From: Candidatus Pelearchaeum sp.
GTDB lineage: Archaea; Thermoproteota; Nitrososphaeria_A; Caldarchaeales; Caldarchaeaceae
DNA: 30,657 bases
Assembly (NCBI GenBank): GCA_015520425.1
Contig: WAQC01000091.1
Coordinates: 1 to 30,657, forward strand
Direction of reading: 5' to 3'
The stretch's first letter is position 1; each line of letters starts with the position of its first letter. The translations under genes were made by a program, and so were the position numbers. The notes under the pieces are model-generated. The model was not told the DNA's origin. It worked only from the letters and a program-made list of their open reading frames with translations, and did no database searches. This document shows, one piece after another, positions 14,734 through 22,505 of this stretch.

Positions 14734-15263
14734 AGGCTGGGGTTGAGAAGATAAACAACATGCAGAGGCCTAGGATAGAGAAGGTTGTTATCAACTGCTG
14801 CGTTGGTGAGGGGGGCGTTAAGCTGGAGAAAGCTGAGAAGATACTAGTCTCCCTAGTTGGGCAGAAACCAGAGATAAGGAAGGCTAAGAAGACGATAAAG
14901 GGCTTCGGCATACACCGCGGCGAGCCGATAGCGCTGAAGGTTACTCTGAGAAAGCAACGCGCATTGGACTTCTTGCAGAGAGCGCTCAGAGCTGTGAATA
15001 ACACCCTAAAAGAATCAAGCTTTGACGAGTTTGGAAACGTCTCATTCGGAATACGCGAGCACCTAGACATACCTGGAACACGCTACGACCCAGAGCTGGG
15101 GATAATCGGTATGGATGTGAGCATACATATAACGAAGCCAGGTTATCGCGTCTCTTTAAGGAGGCGGAGACGCTCCAAGCTAGGGAAGAATCAACGCGTA
15201 ACACGCGAGGAGGCCATGCAATTCCTTAAGGAGCTCACAGGAGTGAATATAGTAGGTGAGTAA
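14715..15263 (+). CDS. rpl5: Large ribosomal subunit protein uL5
   Basis: A 182-residue protein: RIEKVVINCCVGEGGVKLEKA, RKAKKTIKGFGIHRGEPIALKV, ESSFDEFGNVSFGIREHLDIPG and GMDVSIHITKPGYRVSLRRR are the uL5 motifs. It binds 5S rRNA and bridges to uS13. The ATG at 14715 lies inside the last codons of rps4e. Confidence 0.96.
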   Translation: MASASLEAGVEKINNMQRPRIEKVVINCCVGEGGVKLEKAEKILVSLVGQKPEIRKAKKTIKGFGIHRGEPIALKVTLRKQRALDFLQRALRAVNNTLKESSFDEFGNVSFGIREHLDIPGTRYDPELGIIGMDVSIHITKPGYRVSLRRRRRSKLGKNQRVTREEAMQFLKELTGVNIVGE

Positions 15264-15264
15264 T

Positions 15265-15426
15265 ATGAAGCAGAAGCCGCCGAAGGAGAGGAAGTTCGGA
15301 AAAGGAGTTGTACGATGTAGAAGATGCGGCACACAGGTTGGCGTGATAAGGAAATACAAGCTCATGATATGCAGGAGATGCATAAACGAGATAGGCCCTA
15401 TGCTGGGCTTCAAGGTATATTCATGA
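15265..15426 (+). CDS. rps14: Small ribosomal subunit protein uS14, zinc-binding
   Basis: A 53-residue protein read directly from the sequence: MKQKPPKERKFGKGVVRCRR, then CGTQVGVIRKYKLMICRRC and a tail NEIGPMLGFKVYS. The CxxC...CxxC pairs bind zinc as in archaeal uS14, and the IGFKVYS-like end is typical. ATG at 15265 begins one base after the rpl5 stop. It contacts the head of 16S rRNA. Confidence 0.94.
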   Translation: MKQKPPKERKFGKGVVRCRRCGTQVGVIRKYKLMICRRCINEIGPMLGFKVYS

Positions 15427-15439
15427 GGTGATTAATGCC

Positions 15440-15826
15440 ATGACGTTTGACTGGGTATCTGGGCTTTTCACCACAATACAGAACAACGAGATGGTGCGCA
15501 ATCGCGAGTGTATCTATAAGGCTTCAAAGCTTATAGGTGAGATTCTCAAGGTTTTACAGCGCCACGGCTACATAGGCGCTTTTGAGTATATTGAAGATGG
15601 TCGTGGAGGTAAGTTCAGGATACAGCTTCTTGGGCGGGTTAACCGCTCAGCACCAATAAGGCCGCGCTTCAACGTGAAGAAAGACGAGTTTGAGCGGTGG
15701 GAGAAACTATACCTACCAGGCAGGAACATAGGGATATTGATAGTAACCACACCGCGCGGCGTTATGTCGCATATTGAGGCTAAGGAGCAGGGAATAGGCG
15801 GAAAGCTTCTCGGCTATGTGTATTAG
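15440..15826 (+). CDS. rps8: Small ribosomal subunit protein uS8
   Basis: A 128-residue protein: VSGLFTTIQNNEMV, SKLIGEILKVLQRHGYIGAF and the C-terminal RNIGILIVTTPRGVMSH...GGKLLGYVY match archaeal uS8. The ATG at 15440 is chosen over the in-frame GTG at 15428, because the strong SD-like GAGGTGAT lies at 15426-15433, seven nt before this ATG, and because the family starts here. It organises the central domain of 16S rRNA. Confidence 0.94.
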   Translation: MTFDWVSGLFTTIQNNEMVRNRECIYKASKLIGEILKVLQRHGYIGAFEYIEDGRGGKFRIQLLGRVNRSAPIRPRFNVKKDEFERWEKLYLPGRNIGILIVTTPRGVMSHIEAKEQGIGGKLLGYVY

Positions 15827-15831
15827 AGATG

Positions 15832-15879
15832 CGCATCTTTATAAGATGCGAGAATAGGCAGCTATAGAGCACTGCCTAT
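15832..15879 (+). promoter_or_regulatory. Two adjacent hairpins, one containing a TATA-like core, before rpl6
   Basis: In the 76-bp gap between rps8 and rpl6, CGCATCTT (15832-15839) pairs with AAGATGCG (15843-15850) around a TAT loop. ATAGGCAG (15854-15861) pairs with CTGCCTAT (15872-15879) around a 10-nt loop. Both stems are perfect 8-mers. The centre of the first reads CTTTATAAG, which also resembles a TATA box. It may be an internal promoter, an RNA processing site or an attenuator. Confidence 0.45.
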
Positions 15880-15902
15880 ACCTATGCGAGGGATGGGATG
15901 AG

Positions 15903-16487
15903 ATGGCGGAAACAGAGACAGTCGTCAAAGCGGGGCTACGCACTAAGCCCAAGTATGTGGAAGATAGCTATACGCCGCCGAGTGATGTGAAAGTAGAGGT
16001 TGAGGGGAGTAAGATTAGAATGAGTGGAAAACTCGGCTCACTTGAGTACGACTTCAACCACACGGGAGCAGAATTTAGGAATGAGAATGGCAAGATAATC
16101 ATAAAAATCCCTGGCTCCAATAGGAGGTCTGAAGCCCTGCTGGGGACTATAATCTCTAAGCTGAAGAACATGGCAACGGGGATTACGCAGGGATATACGT
16201 ACAAGTTGAAGATAATTTCATCACACTTCCCAATTACCGTGAAGATTGAAGGAAAACGTGTGGTTATTGAGAACTTCTTGGGAGAGCGGTATAAGCGCTA
16301 TGCCGACATAGTGGGCTCGGCTAAGGTAGCTGTGAAGGGCGAAGATGTGATAGTAACAGGTATAAACAAAGAAGATGTGGGCCAGACTGCTGCCAATATA
16401 GAGAACGCCTGCCGCATAAGGCGGAAAGACCCTAGGAAATTCCTAGACGGGATATACGTTTATGAGAAGCATGTGGGCATGGAGTAG
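15903..16487 (+). CDS. rpl6: Large ribosomal subunit protein uL6
   Basis: A 194-residue protein made of the two uL6 repeats: VKVEVEGSKIRMSGKLGSLE, and HFPITVKIEGKRVVIENFLGERYKR-type segments, with QTAANIENACRIRRKDPRKFLDGIYVYEK at the C-terminus. It sits near the sarcin-ricin loop. The N-terminus has an extra ~20 residues (AETETVVKAGLRTKPK), usual variation. Two hairpins separate it from rps8. Confidence 0.95.
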   Translation: MAETETVVKAGLRTKPKYVEDSYTPPSDVKVEVEGSKIRMSGKLGSLEYDFNHTGAEFRNENGKIIIKIPGSNRRSEALLGTIISKLKNMATGITQGYTYKLKIISSHFPITVKIEGKRVVIENFLGERYKRYADIVGSAKVAVKGEDVIVTGINKEDVGQTAANIENACRIRRKDPRKFLDGIYVYEKHVGME

Positions 16488-16645
16488 CCTGTTCCACACT
16501 TACCCCCATTCAACACGCATCTAGATGACTTGAGATTATGTTTTAGACCTAATAGGCGGCTTTCGGCGCGTTATGAAGGTTAATAAAGACGGCTGAACGG
16601 TTGATGAGACACAATAACTGCCCTTGTTTAGATGGTGGTTAATGG

Positions 16646-17053
16646 TTGCCGATTAAGATTCCGCGTAGGGTGCTGGTGAGGCGGCGTAAGAAGCCTGAGT
16701 TCAGGCGGCAGGAGAGCTGGCGCTATGTAAGGCTTAAGCCAAACTGGAGGCGGCCACGCGGAAAGGATAGTAAGATGCGCCTACAAGTAAGGGGAGCGCC
16801 ACCTCTAGTCAAGATAGGATACGGCTCACCTAGGAAATATAGAGGGCTACACCCATCAGGCTATCGTGAGGTGCTAGTCTATAGACCAGAAGATTTGGAG
16901 AAGGTAAACCCTGAGTACGAGGCTGTTAGAATAGCTGGCTCTGTTGGCCGTAGGAAGAGGTTGAAGATATTGGAAGTAGCAGAAAGCCGCGGTATTAAAG
17001 TGTTGAATCCTCCAGTTAAGGAAGAAGCAGTAACGGAGGTTGGAGAGGAATGA
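16646..17053 (+). CDS. rpl32e: Large ribosomal subunit protein eL32
   Basis: A 135-residue basic protein: KKPEFRRQESWRYVRLKPNW, RRPRGKDSKMRLQ, PRKYRGLHPSGYREVLVY and AVRIAGSVGRRKRLKILEVA are eL32 motifs. The start is TTG at 16646 (LPIKIPRRVLVRRR). The overlapping ATG at 16642 is in another frame and stops after four codons, and a TAA in the TTG frame just upstream excludes earlier starts. The 158-bp gap before it shows no gene. Confidence 0.93.
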   Translation: MPIKIPRRVLVRRRKKPEFRRQESWRYVRLKPNWRRPRGKDSKMRLQVRGAPPLVKIGYGSPRKYRGLHPSGYREVLVYRPEDLEKVNPEYEAVRIAGSVGRRKRLKILEVAESRGIKVLNPPVKEEAVTEVGEE

Positions 17054-17493
17054 AGCTGGATATGCAGAAGAGGATGGCGGCTGAGTTGCTTAAATGCGGT
17101 GAGAGCCGCGTTCGTTTTGACGAGGAGCGGCTAGAAGATATAGAATCTGCGATAACGCGTCAAGAGATAAGACAGCTCATCAAGGATGGTGCAATTTACA
17201 AGATACAAGCAAAAGGCGTAAGCCGTGTAAGGGTAAGGATGCGCACCAGAAAGAAGCGCGGGCCTGGAAGTAGAAAAGGAGCTAAACACTCTATAATTCC
17301 TAGAAAGAGAAAATGGATTAACACAGTAAGACCTCAGCGAAGGTTTCTTAAGCTTCTTCGCGATAAAGGGATAATTGAGCCAGCAGTATATAGAAAGCTA
17401 TACCTCATGACCAAAGCTGGGGCATTCAAATCCGTCGCAGCGCTTAAGGAATACATCAGGATAAACAAGCTGGCCAGGAGGATGATTGTGTAG
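17050..17493 (+). CDS. rpl19e: Large ribosomal subunit protein eL19
   Basis: A 147-residue basic protein: MQKRMAAELLKCGESRVRFD, ITRQEIRQLIKDGAIYKIQAK, RTRKKRGPGSRKGAKHSI and LYLMTKAGAFKSVAALKEYI are diagnostic for eL19, which makes an intersubunit bridge. The ATG overlaps the rpl32e stop as ATGA, and the gene abuts rpl18. Confidence 0.95.
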   Translation: MKLDMQKRMAAELLKCGESRVRFDEERLEDIESAITRQEIRQLIKDGAIYKIQAKGVSRVRVRMRTRKKRGPGSRKGAKHSIIPRKRKWINTVRPQRRFLKLLRDKGIIEPAVYRKLYLMTKAGAFKSVAALKEYIRINKLARRMIV

Positions 17494-18066
17494 ATGTCTG
17501 CTCTACTTAGAATGCCTCCGCGCAGAAGGCGTGAAGGGCTAACAGACTACAGGAAGAGGCTCAAGCTTGTTAAATCAGGCCTTCCACGTCTAGTCATTAG
17601 GAGAACCAACCGCTATATAATAGTCCAGCTCACACTCTCCAAACCAGGCGGAGACAATACTGTCATAACGGTAACTTCAAAAGAACTAGCCCGCTACGGC
17701 TGGCGCGGCGGCTTCAAAAACCTACCCGCCGCATACTTGACAGGACTGCTGGCTGGTAAGAAGGCGCTCGCAAAAGGTTATGAGAGAGCAATAGTTGACC
17801 TAGGGATACAGAGGCCGGCATACGGCTCTAGACTCTTCGCTGCGGTGAAAGGCGCTGTGGATGCTGGGCTTGAAATACCTGTAGATGAGGAAGTCTTCCC
17901 CGACGAAGAAAGACTACGCGGAGAACATATCAAGAACTATTTTGAACAGCTAGCAGGGCAGGTTGATAAGATTCAATTTAACAAAAGCGACCCAGAATTT
18001 TATTCAAGGTTACCAGAAATGTTTGATGAGGTAAAGAAGAAGATTGAGGAGGTGGAAGTTGAGTGA
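17494..18066 (+). CDS. rpl18: Large ribosomal subunit protein uL18
   Basis: A 190-residue protein: RRRREGLTDYRKRLKLVKSG, PRLVIRRTNRYIIVQL, GWRGGFKNLPAAYLTGLLAG and GAVDAGLEIPVDEEVFPDEER are archaeal uL18 segments. It binds 5S rRNA with uL5. The ATG immediately follows the rpl19e stop, and the end overlaps rps5 as GTGA. Confidence 0.95.
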   Translation: MSALLRMPPRRRREGLTDYRKRLKLVKSGLPRLVIRRTNRYIIVQLTLSKPGGDNTVITVTSKELARYGWRGGFKNLPAAYLTGLLAGKKALAKGYERAIVDLGIQRPAYGSRLFAAVKGAVDAGLEIPVDEEVFPDEERLRGEHIKNYFEQLAGQVDKIQFNKSDPEFYSRLPEMFDEVKKKIEEVEVE

Positions 18067-18677
18067 GTAGCTGGGTTCCCAGAACAACGTTGGGTAGGAT
18101 GGTTCAGGAGGGCAAGATAACAAGCATAGAACAGGTCTTCCAAAACCACTACAAGATAGTTGAGCCCGAGATTGTGGATTACTTACTTCCAGGACTTGAG
18201 CAGGAAGTTATTGACGTCAAGCTGGTTCAGCGGCAGACCGATGCTGGTGAGAAGACGCGCTTCAAGGCTATTGTGGTCGTCGGTAATAGGGATGGTTATG
18301 TTGGCATAGGTACTGGCAAGTCTGTTCATGTAGTCTCTGCAATTGAGAAAGCGTTGAGGAATGCTAAGCTCAACATAATTCCCGTAAGGCGTGGCTGTGG
18401 GAGCTGGGAGTGCGCATGCGGGGAACCGCATAGCCTTGTGGTGAAGAGCGACGGCAAATGGGGGAGCGTACGCGTATCAATACTCCCAGGGCCGCGAGGG
18501 CTGGGAATAGTTGCTGGCGAGACGCAGAAGACTGTCCTAGAGCTTGCGGGTGTAAGAGACTGCTGGACGCGAAGCTTTGGTGAGACGCGGACGACGCTCT
18601 CAACTGTAGGCGCTACATACATGGCGCTCCGCAATACTAACAAGATTGTTCTCCCAGAGCTGTGGAAGGTCGTTTAG
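18063..18677 (+). CDS. rps5: Small ribosomal subunit protein uS5
   Basis: A 204-residue protein. The dsRBD-like N-terminal domain contains QRQTDAGEKTRFKAIVVVGN and DGYVGIGTGKSVHVVSAIEKAL, followed by RGCGSWECACGEPHS and the C-terminal domain VSILPGPRGLGIVAGETQK. It is a decoding-fidelity protein. The GTG start overlaps the rpl18 TGA. The two cysteine-containing loops are normal for archaeal uS5. Confidence 0.96.
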   Translation: MSSWVPRTTLGRMVQEGKITSIEQVFQNHYKIVEPEIVDYLLPGLEQEVIDVKLVQRQTDAGEKTRFKAIVVVGNRDGYVGIGTGKSVHVVSAIEKALRNAKLNIIPVRRGCGSWECACGEPHSLVVKSDGKWGSVRVSILPGPRGLGIVAGETQKTVLELAGVRDCWTRSFGETRTTLSTVGATYMALRNTNKIVLPELWKVV

Positions 18678-18679
18678 CC

Positions 18680-19159
18680 ATGACAGGCCTACTTGTGGCG
18701 GTTAGACTCCGCGGCCACATAGGTCTCCACCCCGACGTAAAGAAGACCCTAGAACTACTCAACCTAAAACGGGCTAACCATGCAACGATAATCCCAGACG
18801 ACGAAGCTCACCGCGGAATGCTCAGAAAAGTAGAACCCTACATAACTTGGGGAGAACCCAACAAGGATACCATACTCGCGTTACTTAAGAAGATGGAGGT
18901 TAAGGGAGACGGTAGGCTAGGTGATGAGGTCGCAGCAAAGCTGGGCCTAAGTAGCTTGGAGGAGCTAGCCGAGAAGCTTATACAGCAAGATGGGGAGACA
19001 CTACTTAAGAAGCTGAAGCAACAGAACATAAAGCCCTACGCGCGGCTCCATCCGCCGAGAAAGGGATTCAAATACAGCATAAAACGACCCTATAAAGACA
19101 AGGGGGAGCACGGCTACAGGGGGCAGGCGATAAACGAGCTGATAAGGCGGATGGTTTGA
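18680..19159 (+). CDS. rpl30: Large ribosomal subunit protein uL30
   Basis: A 159-residue protein with VAVRLRGHIGLHPDVKKTLELL, RANHATIIPDDEAHRGML and the C-terminal RLHPPRKGFKYSIKRPYKDKG, the long archaeal form of uL30. ATG at 18680, two nt after the rps5 stop, is preferred over a GTG at 18662 inside rps5, because MTGLLVAVRLRG matches the family start. Confidence 0.94.
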   Translation: MTGLLVAVRLRGHIGLHPDVKKTLELLNLKRANHATIIPDDEAHRGMLRKVEPYITWGEPNKDTILALLKKMEVKGDGRLGDEVAAKLGLSSLEELAEKLIQQDGETLLKKLKQQNIKPYARLHPPRKGFKYSIKRPYKDKGEHGYRGQAINELIRRMV

Positions 19160-19180
19160 GTGGCTAGCCTTTAAGCCTAG

Positions 19181-19205
19181 TTTTTTGTTATAATACTTTA
19201 AATAC
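19181..19205 (+). promoter_or_regulatory. T-run and TATA-like box between rpl30 and rpl15
   Basis: A T6 run at 19181-19186 follows the short inverted element GGCTagcctttaAGCC and could end the upstream transcript. CTTTAAATAC at 19196-19205 is a good TATA-like box, about 40-50 nt before the rpl15 start candidates. Together they suggest that a new transcript starts at rpl15. Confidence 0.45.
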
Positions 19206-19243
19206 TCAGTAGTGGGGCGTGTTGATGCGAGAATAACTAGGTG

Positions 19244-19684
19244 ATGCTCTTGCCGACGCGTTTTAGGAAGGTTCGTAAGAGGCGCGGCTCTAGGACGATG
19301 GGCTGGGGCCAGATTGGGCAGCATCGGAAGACAGGGGCCAAAGGCGGCCGCGGGATGGCTGGAGGGCACAAGCATAAGTGGACAAAACTACTGAAGGAAG
19401 ACTACTTCGGGAAGCAGGGCTTTCACAACCCTACCTCACGCGAGGAGAGGGCGATAAACATCAACGGTCTCCAGACGTTAGTAGAGAAGATGGAAGAGAA
19501 AGAAGGGGTTGTGACGATTAACTTGGATGAGTTGGGATATGATAGGCTGGTCGGCAAGGGCGTAATACACAGGCCGGTGGTTGTGGCCGTGGCTAAGTGG
19601 AGCAAGCAGGCTGAGGAGAAGATTAAGGCTGTTGGGGGTAGGATTATAAGGCCCGAAGAGCTAGCTACCCAGAAGGCCGCGTGA
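19244..19684 (+). CDS. rpl15: Large ribosomal subunit protein uL15
   Basis: A 146-residue protein: FRKVRKRRGSRTMGWGQIGQ, HRKTGAKGGRGMAGGHKHKW, FGKQGFHNPTSREERAININ and GKGVIHRPVVVAVAKWS are archaeal uL15 segments. The start is uncertain among GTG 19241, ATG 19244 and TTG 19250. The SD-like GGTGAT at 19240-19245 would best serve the TTG (LPTRFRKVRK), but ATG is listed by convention. It precedes secY by a few bases. Confidence 0.94.
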   Translation: MLLPTRFRKVRKRRGSRTMGWGQIGQHRKTGAKGGRGMAGGHKHKWTKLLKEDYFGKQGFHNPTSREERAININGLQTLVEKMEEKEGVVTINLDELGYDRLVGKGVIHRPVVVAVAKWSKQAEEKIKAVGGRIIRPEELATQKAA

Positions 19685-19689
19685 GCTAG

Positions 19690-21111
19690 ATGACCTCGTT
19701 CCGTAACGTCGTTGAACAGGTCGCGAAAGCCCTTCCAGAGATTAAGAAACCTGGACGGAAGGTTAGCTTAACCGAAAAACTAGGATGGACAGCGCTAGCG
19801 CTGGTCATCTATCTCTGGATGGGAAACACGCTACTATACGGCCTTCCAGCAGGAGCACAAGCACAGCAGACGCCGTTTCTCTTCAACATAATATTCGCAG
19901 CAAAACAAGGAACACTAATTACACTCGGAATAGGCCCCATAGTAACAGCAGGTTTAATCCTCCAGCTACTGGTTGGTGCGGAGATAATTAAGCTAGACCT
20001 AACAAAACCTAACGACCGTGCAGTATTTACGACAGCAAGCAAGCTTCTAGCCATAATAGTAACGATTTTTGAAGGCGCCGCGTTTACGCTGTCAGGTTTC
20101 TTCGGACCAATCACACAGGAACAAGCCTACGTAATCTTTGCGCAGCTGGTAGCTGCTACCGTTATAATCATAATGTTGGACGAGATGGTTCAGAAGGGAT
20201 GGGGCCTAGGCAGCGGTATTAGCTTGTTTATAGCAGCAGGAGTTGCTGAACAAGTCTTCGTAAATCTCTTCTCCCCGATAATACTTCAGGATGGCTTCTA
20301 TCAGGGGATTATTCCCGCATTGGTGCAGGGCATAGCAGGAGCGGGCATAGCGCCGCTCTTCATACGGATAGGGGGATTCCCAGATATAGTCGGTCTAATA
20401 GCCACAATAGTACTCATAATAATACTAATCTACATTGAGTCAATAAGGATTGAGATACCTATTGCTTATGCTAAGTTCTCTGGATACAGGGCTAAGTATC
20501 CAATCAAACTACTTTATGTATCTAACATACCTATAATCTTCGCCTCCACAGTTTTCAGTAATATCTTCTACATAGGCTCACTTGTCTGGACGCGCTTTAA
20601 TCCCGAAAATACCAACACGTTATTAAATTTCTTAGGCACGTTCGTCTCGGACCCTGATAGAGGAGTAATTCCAACTGGCGGCTTAGCATATTATGTTACA
20701 CCACCATTAAACCTGCAGCAGGTGTTCGCAGACCCTCTACACGCGCTTATCTATGCGGCTCTGCTAACGACGTTCGCGGTGCTTTTTGCCAAGTTCTGGG
20801 TTCAGATAGGTGGCCTCTCACCGTATAAAGTGGCTAACCAGCTCATCGCGGCGGGTATGCAGGTTCCAGGCTTTAGGAGGTCTCCTGCGGTTATAGCACG
20901 TGTATTGCAGAAATATATCTCAACCGTTACTATAATAGGCGGTTTAATAATCGGCATAGTGGGCAGCGTATCAGATTACTTTGGTGTCTTTGGCTCAGGT
21001 ATAGGGCTTCTGCTGATGACCAGTATCCTTCACCAGTATTATCAGATACTGTTGAGGGAGAGGATTACAGAGATGCATCCAGCTATCGGCAGGCTGTTGG
21101 GTGAGGAGTGA
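19690..21111 (+). CDS. secY: Protein translocase subunit SecY
   Basis: A 473-residue membrane protein with ten predicted helices. It shows the SecY pattern: LGIGPIVTAGLILQLLVGAEII, KGWGLGSGISLFIAAGVAEQ, SIRIEIPIAYAKFSGYRAKY on the large cytoplasmic loop, and LERVITEMHP-type C-terminus (LLRERITEMHPAIGRLLG). It forms the Sec channel in the cytoplasmic membrane. The position right after uL15 is conserved. The adenylate kinase gene that often follows in archaea is absent. Confidence 0.97.
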   Translation: MTSFRNVVEQVAKALPEIKKPGRKVSLTEKLGWTALALVIYLWMGNTLLYGLPAGAQAQQTPFLFNIIFAAKQGTLITLGIGPIVTAGLILQLLVGAEIIKLDLTKPNDRAVFTTASKLLAIIVTIFEGAAFTLSGFFGPITQEQAYVIFAQLVAATVIIIMLDEMVQKGWGLGSGISLFIAAGVAEQVFVNLFSPIILQDGFYQGIIPALVQGIAGAGIAPLFIRIGGFPDIVGLIATIVLIIILIYIESIRIEIPIAYAKFSGYRAKYPIKLLYVSNIPIIFASTVFSNIFYIGSLVWTRFNPENTNTLLNFLGTFVSDPDRGVIPTGGLAYYVTPPLNLQQVFADPLHALIYAALLTTFAVLFAKFWVQIGGLSPYKVANQLIAAGMQVPGFRRSPAVIARVLQKYISTVTIIGGLIIGIVGSVSDYFGVFGSGIGLLLMTSILHQYYQILLRERITEMHPAIGRLLGEE

Positions 21112-21118
21112 GCACGGC

Positions 21119-21616
21119 ATGGTTCTCCAGATGCTCATAATACTAGGTCTCTCGGCGCTTCTCTCAGTCATTACCCTAGCCCTTAGAAAAGCTGTCCTAA
21201 AGCGGGAAGATATGCTGAAGATGGCCGAGATACAGGCGTATAACCGTGAGCTACTTGCCGCTAGGAGAAAACGCGACCAGAAAGCTATCCAAAAACTGGA
21301 GAAGAAGAAGGAGTATATCCAGAGACTCAACGCCGAGGTGAGTAAGAAGAATCTTATAGTGATGTTTGGCAGCCTGCTTATCTTCTTCACTTTCTACCCT
21401 ATGGCTGCCTCGTTCTTCGGCACCGAGGCCATAGGCGTGATGCCAGCGGGACTTGATATCCCGTTCATATCGGAGGGGGGTAAGCTCCATTTCTACGGAT
21501 GGTTCATATTGTCGTTCTTCGCAGTAAATCTGCCCATATCCAAGCTCATGCGCGTAAGCTTCGGTGCGCCTGAGGTGGAGAAAAGTGCCCAGGAGAAGCC
21601 TAAGGACAAGAAGTAG
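21119..21616 (+). CDS. EMC3/TMCO1-type (DUF106) membrane protein, Oxa1 superfamily
   Basis: A 165-residue protein with an N-terminal helix (LIILGLSALLSVITLAL), a long basic coiled segment (MLKMAEIQAYNRELLAARRKRDQKAI...), then two more helices and FISEGGKLHFYGWFILSFF. This is the archaeal DUF106 family, related to EMC3 and the YidC/Oxa1 insertases, so it probably helps insert membrane proteins next to SecY. ATG at 21119 is chosen because GGAG lies 10 nt ahead; GTG at 21101 is also in frame. The C-terminal tail is lysine rich and overlaps rpl34e. Confidence 0.85.
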   Translation: MVLQMLIILGLSALLSVITLALRKAVLKREDMLKMAEIQAYNRELLAARRKRDQKAIQKLEKKKEYIQRLNAEVSKKNLIVMFGSLLIFFTFYPMAASFFGTEAIGVMPAGLDIPFISEGGKLHFYGWFILSFFAVNLPISKLMRVSFGAPEVEKSAQEKPKDKK

Positions 21617-21884
21617 GAAGAGGGTTAAGGTTAGGACGCCAGGCTCGCGTGTCGTGGTGCATTATAGGGACGAGAAGCCAGGGCCTGCGCGGTGCGCTGT
21701 TTGTGGCGGCAAGCTCTTTGGAATACCGCGTGAAAAGCCGTATAAGCTACACTACACCGAACGTACTGTATCCCGCATGTATGGCGGCTCGGTCTGCCAT
21801 AGATGTCTTCGCGAAGGGCTTAAGATGCTCGCAGCCCGCGAATGGGGCATTAAGACGCCTCCTCTAATCGGTAGAATCGCCTGA
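21585..21884 (+). CDS. rpl34e: Large ribosomal subunit protein eL34
   Basis: A 99-residue basic protein starting at GTG 21585: VPRRSLRTRSRKRVKVRTPG, then VVVHYRDEKPGPARCAVCGG and HRCLREGLKMLAAREWG. The paired cysteines CAVC and CHRC form its zinc site. Upstream in-frame codons to 21564 exist, but eL34 normally starts at this point (MPRPALRSRS...). It overlaps the DUF106 gene by 32 bp in another frame, and its 3' end overlaps convergent cmk by 35 bp. Confidence 0.92.
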   Translation: MPRRSLRTRSRKRVKVRTPGSRVVVHYRDEKPGPARCAVCGGKLFGIPREKPYKLHYTERTVSRMYGGSVCHRCLREGLKMLAAREWGIKTPPLIGRIA

Positions 21885-22440
21885 CACCACCTAGAACTAG
21901 GCGGAAGACCTGCTGCGGCGTTAAGCTCGTAGTATCTATAACTAGATGGAATGGTTTGAAGTCTTTCCCGAGCTCTATGCCGTAGAGGCGTTTGTAGATA
22001 TTGCTGCTCTCGCGGTCGCGTTTGCGCAATATCCTAAGTGCCTGCGCAACGGTGAGCCCTGAGCGCTGTGCCATGCGTTCAGCCCTAGCCCTCTCCGAGG
22101 CTCCGAGCCAGACGTTATAGCTCTCCCCACTGCCTAATAGCCAAGGGAGGACCCATGAATCCACTACGACGCCCCCCTCGCGGCACATCTCCAGGAGCTT
22201 CTGGTCAACAAGCTTGTCAAACGAGGGGTTGCGCCTCCTCTCATTGAGGAACTCAAGCCCTTCGCGCGTCTCCCACCAATCCTTACCCCCAGGCTTATAG
22301 CCCATATCTACTGCGAGGGCCTTCAACGCGTCTCCCCCAGAGATATATCTCAGGCCCAGACTCTTGGCAAGCCTCTTTCCCAGCGTTGATTTACCAGTCG
22401 CGGCGAAGCCGCTTATACAGACCGTCAAGCCCCTTCCCAT
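21850..22440 (-). CDS. cmk: Cytidylate kinase (archaeal short form)
   Basis: A 196-residue P-loop kinase: SGFAATGKST at the N-terminus, then LGLRYISGGDALKALA (substrate binding), GGVVVDSWVLPWLL, a LID-like ERMAQRSGLTVAQALRILRKRDRESSNIYKRLYG, and HLVIDTTSLTPQQV. It phosphorylates CMP/dCMP for pyrimidine nucleotide supply. ATG at 22440 is preferred (GTG at 22443 adds one residue), as it lies about 25 nt from a TATA-like box. In many archaea cmk is co-directional with rpl34e and rpl14e; here it is on the opposite strand. Confidence 0.92.
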   Translation of the reverse strand: MGRGLTVCISGFAATGKSTLGKRLAKSLGLRYISGGDALKALAVDMGYKPGGKDWWETREGLEFLNERRRNPSFDKLVDQKLLEMCREGGVVVDSWVLPWLLGSGESYNVWLGASERARAERMAQRSGLTVAQALRILRKRDRESSNIYKRLYGIELGKDFKPFHLVIDTTSLTPQQVFRLVLGGVRRFYRLEEAS

Positions 22441-22460
22441 CACCCCAACAGTAAAGAACC

Positions 22461-22470
22461 TTAAATTTAA
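22461..22470. promoter_or_regulatory. Symmetric TATA-like box shared by cmk and rpl14e
   Basis: TTAAATTTAA is a perfect palindrome in the 65-bp divergent gap. It lies about 20-25 nt from the cmk start and about 35 nt from the rpl14e start, so the same box could direct both transcripts. Confidence 0.45.
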
Positions 22471-22505
22471 TCCATCTATGGCTGGTTATGGAGAGAGGGT
22501 AGATT

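Noticed and set aside
14681..15070. 129-residue minus-strand ORF opposite rpl5
   Set aside because: The plus-strand uL5 reading is unmistakable; this frame has no recognisable motif.
16488..16645. C/D box guide RNA in the rpl6-rpl32e gap
   Set aside because: A CTGA and a TGATGA occur close together near 16591-16605, but a matching C box upstream and D box downstream at normal spacing are missing.
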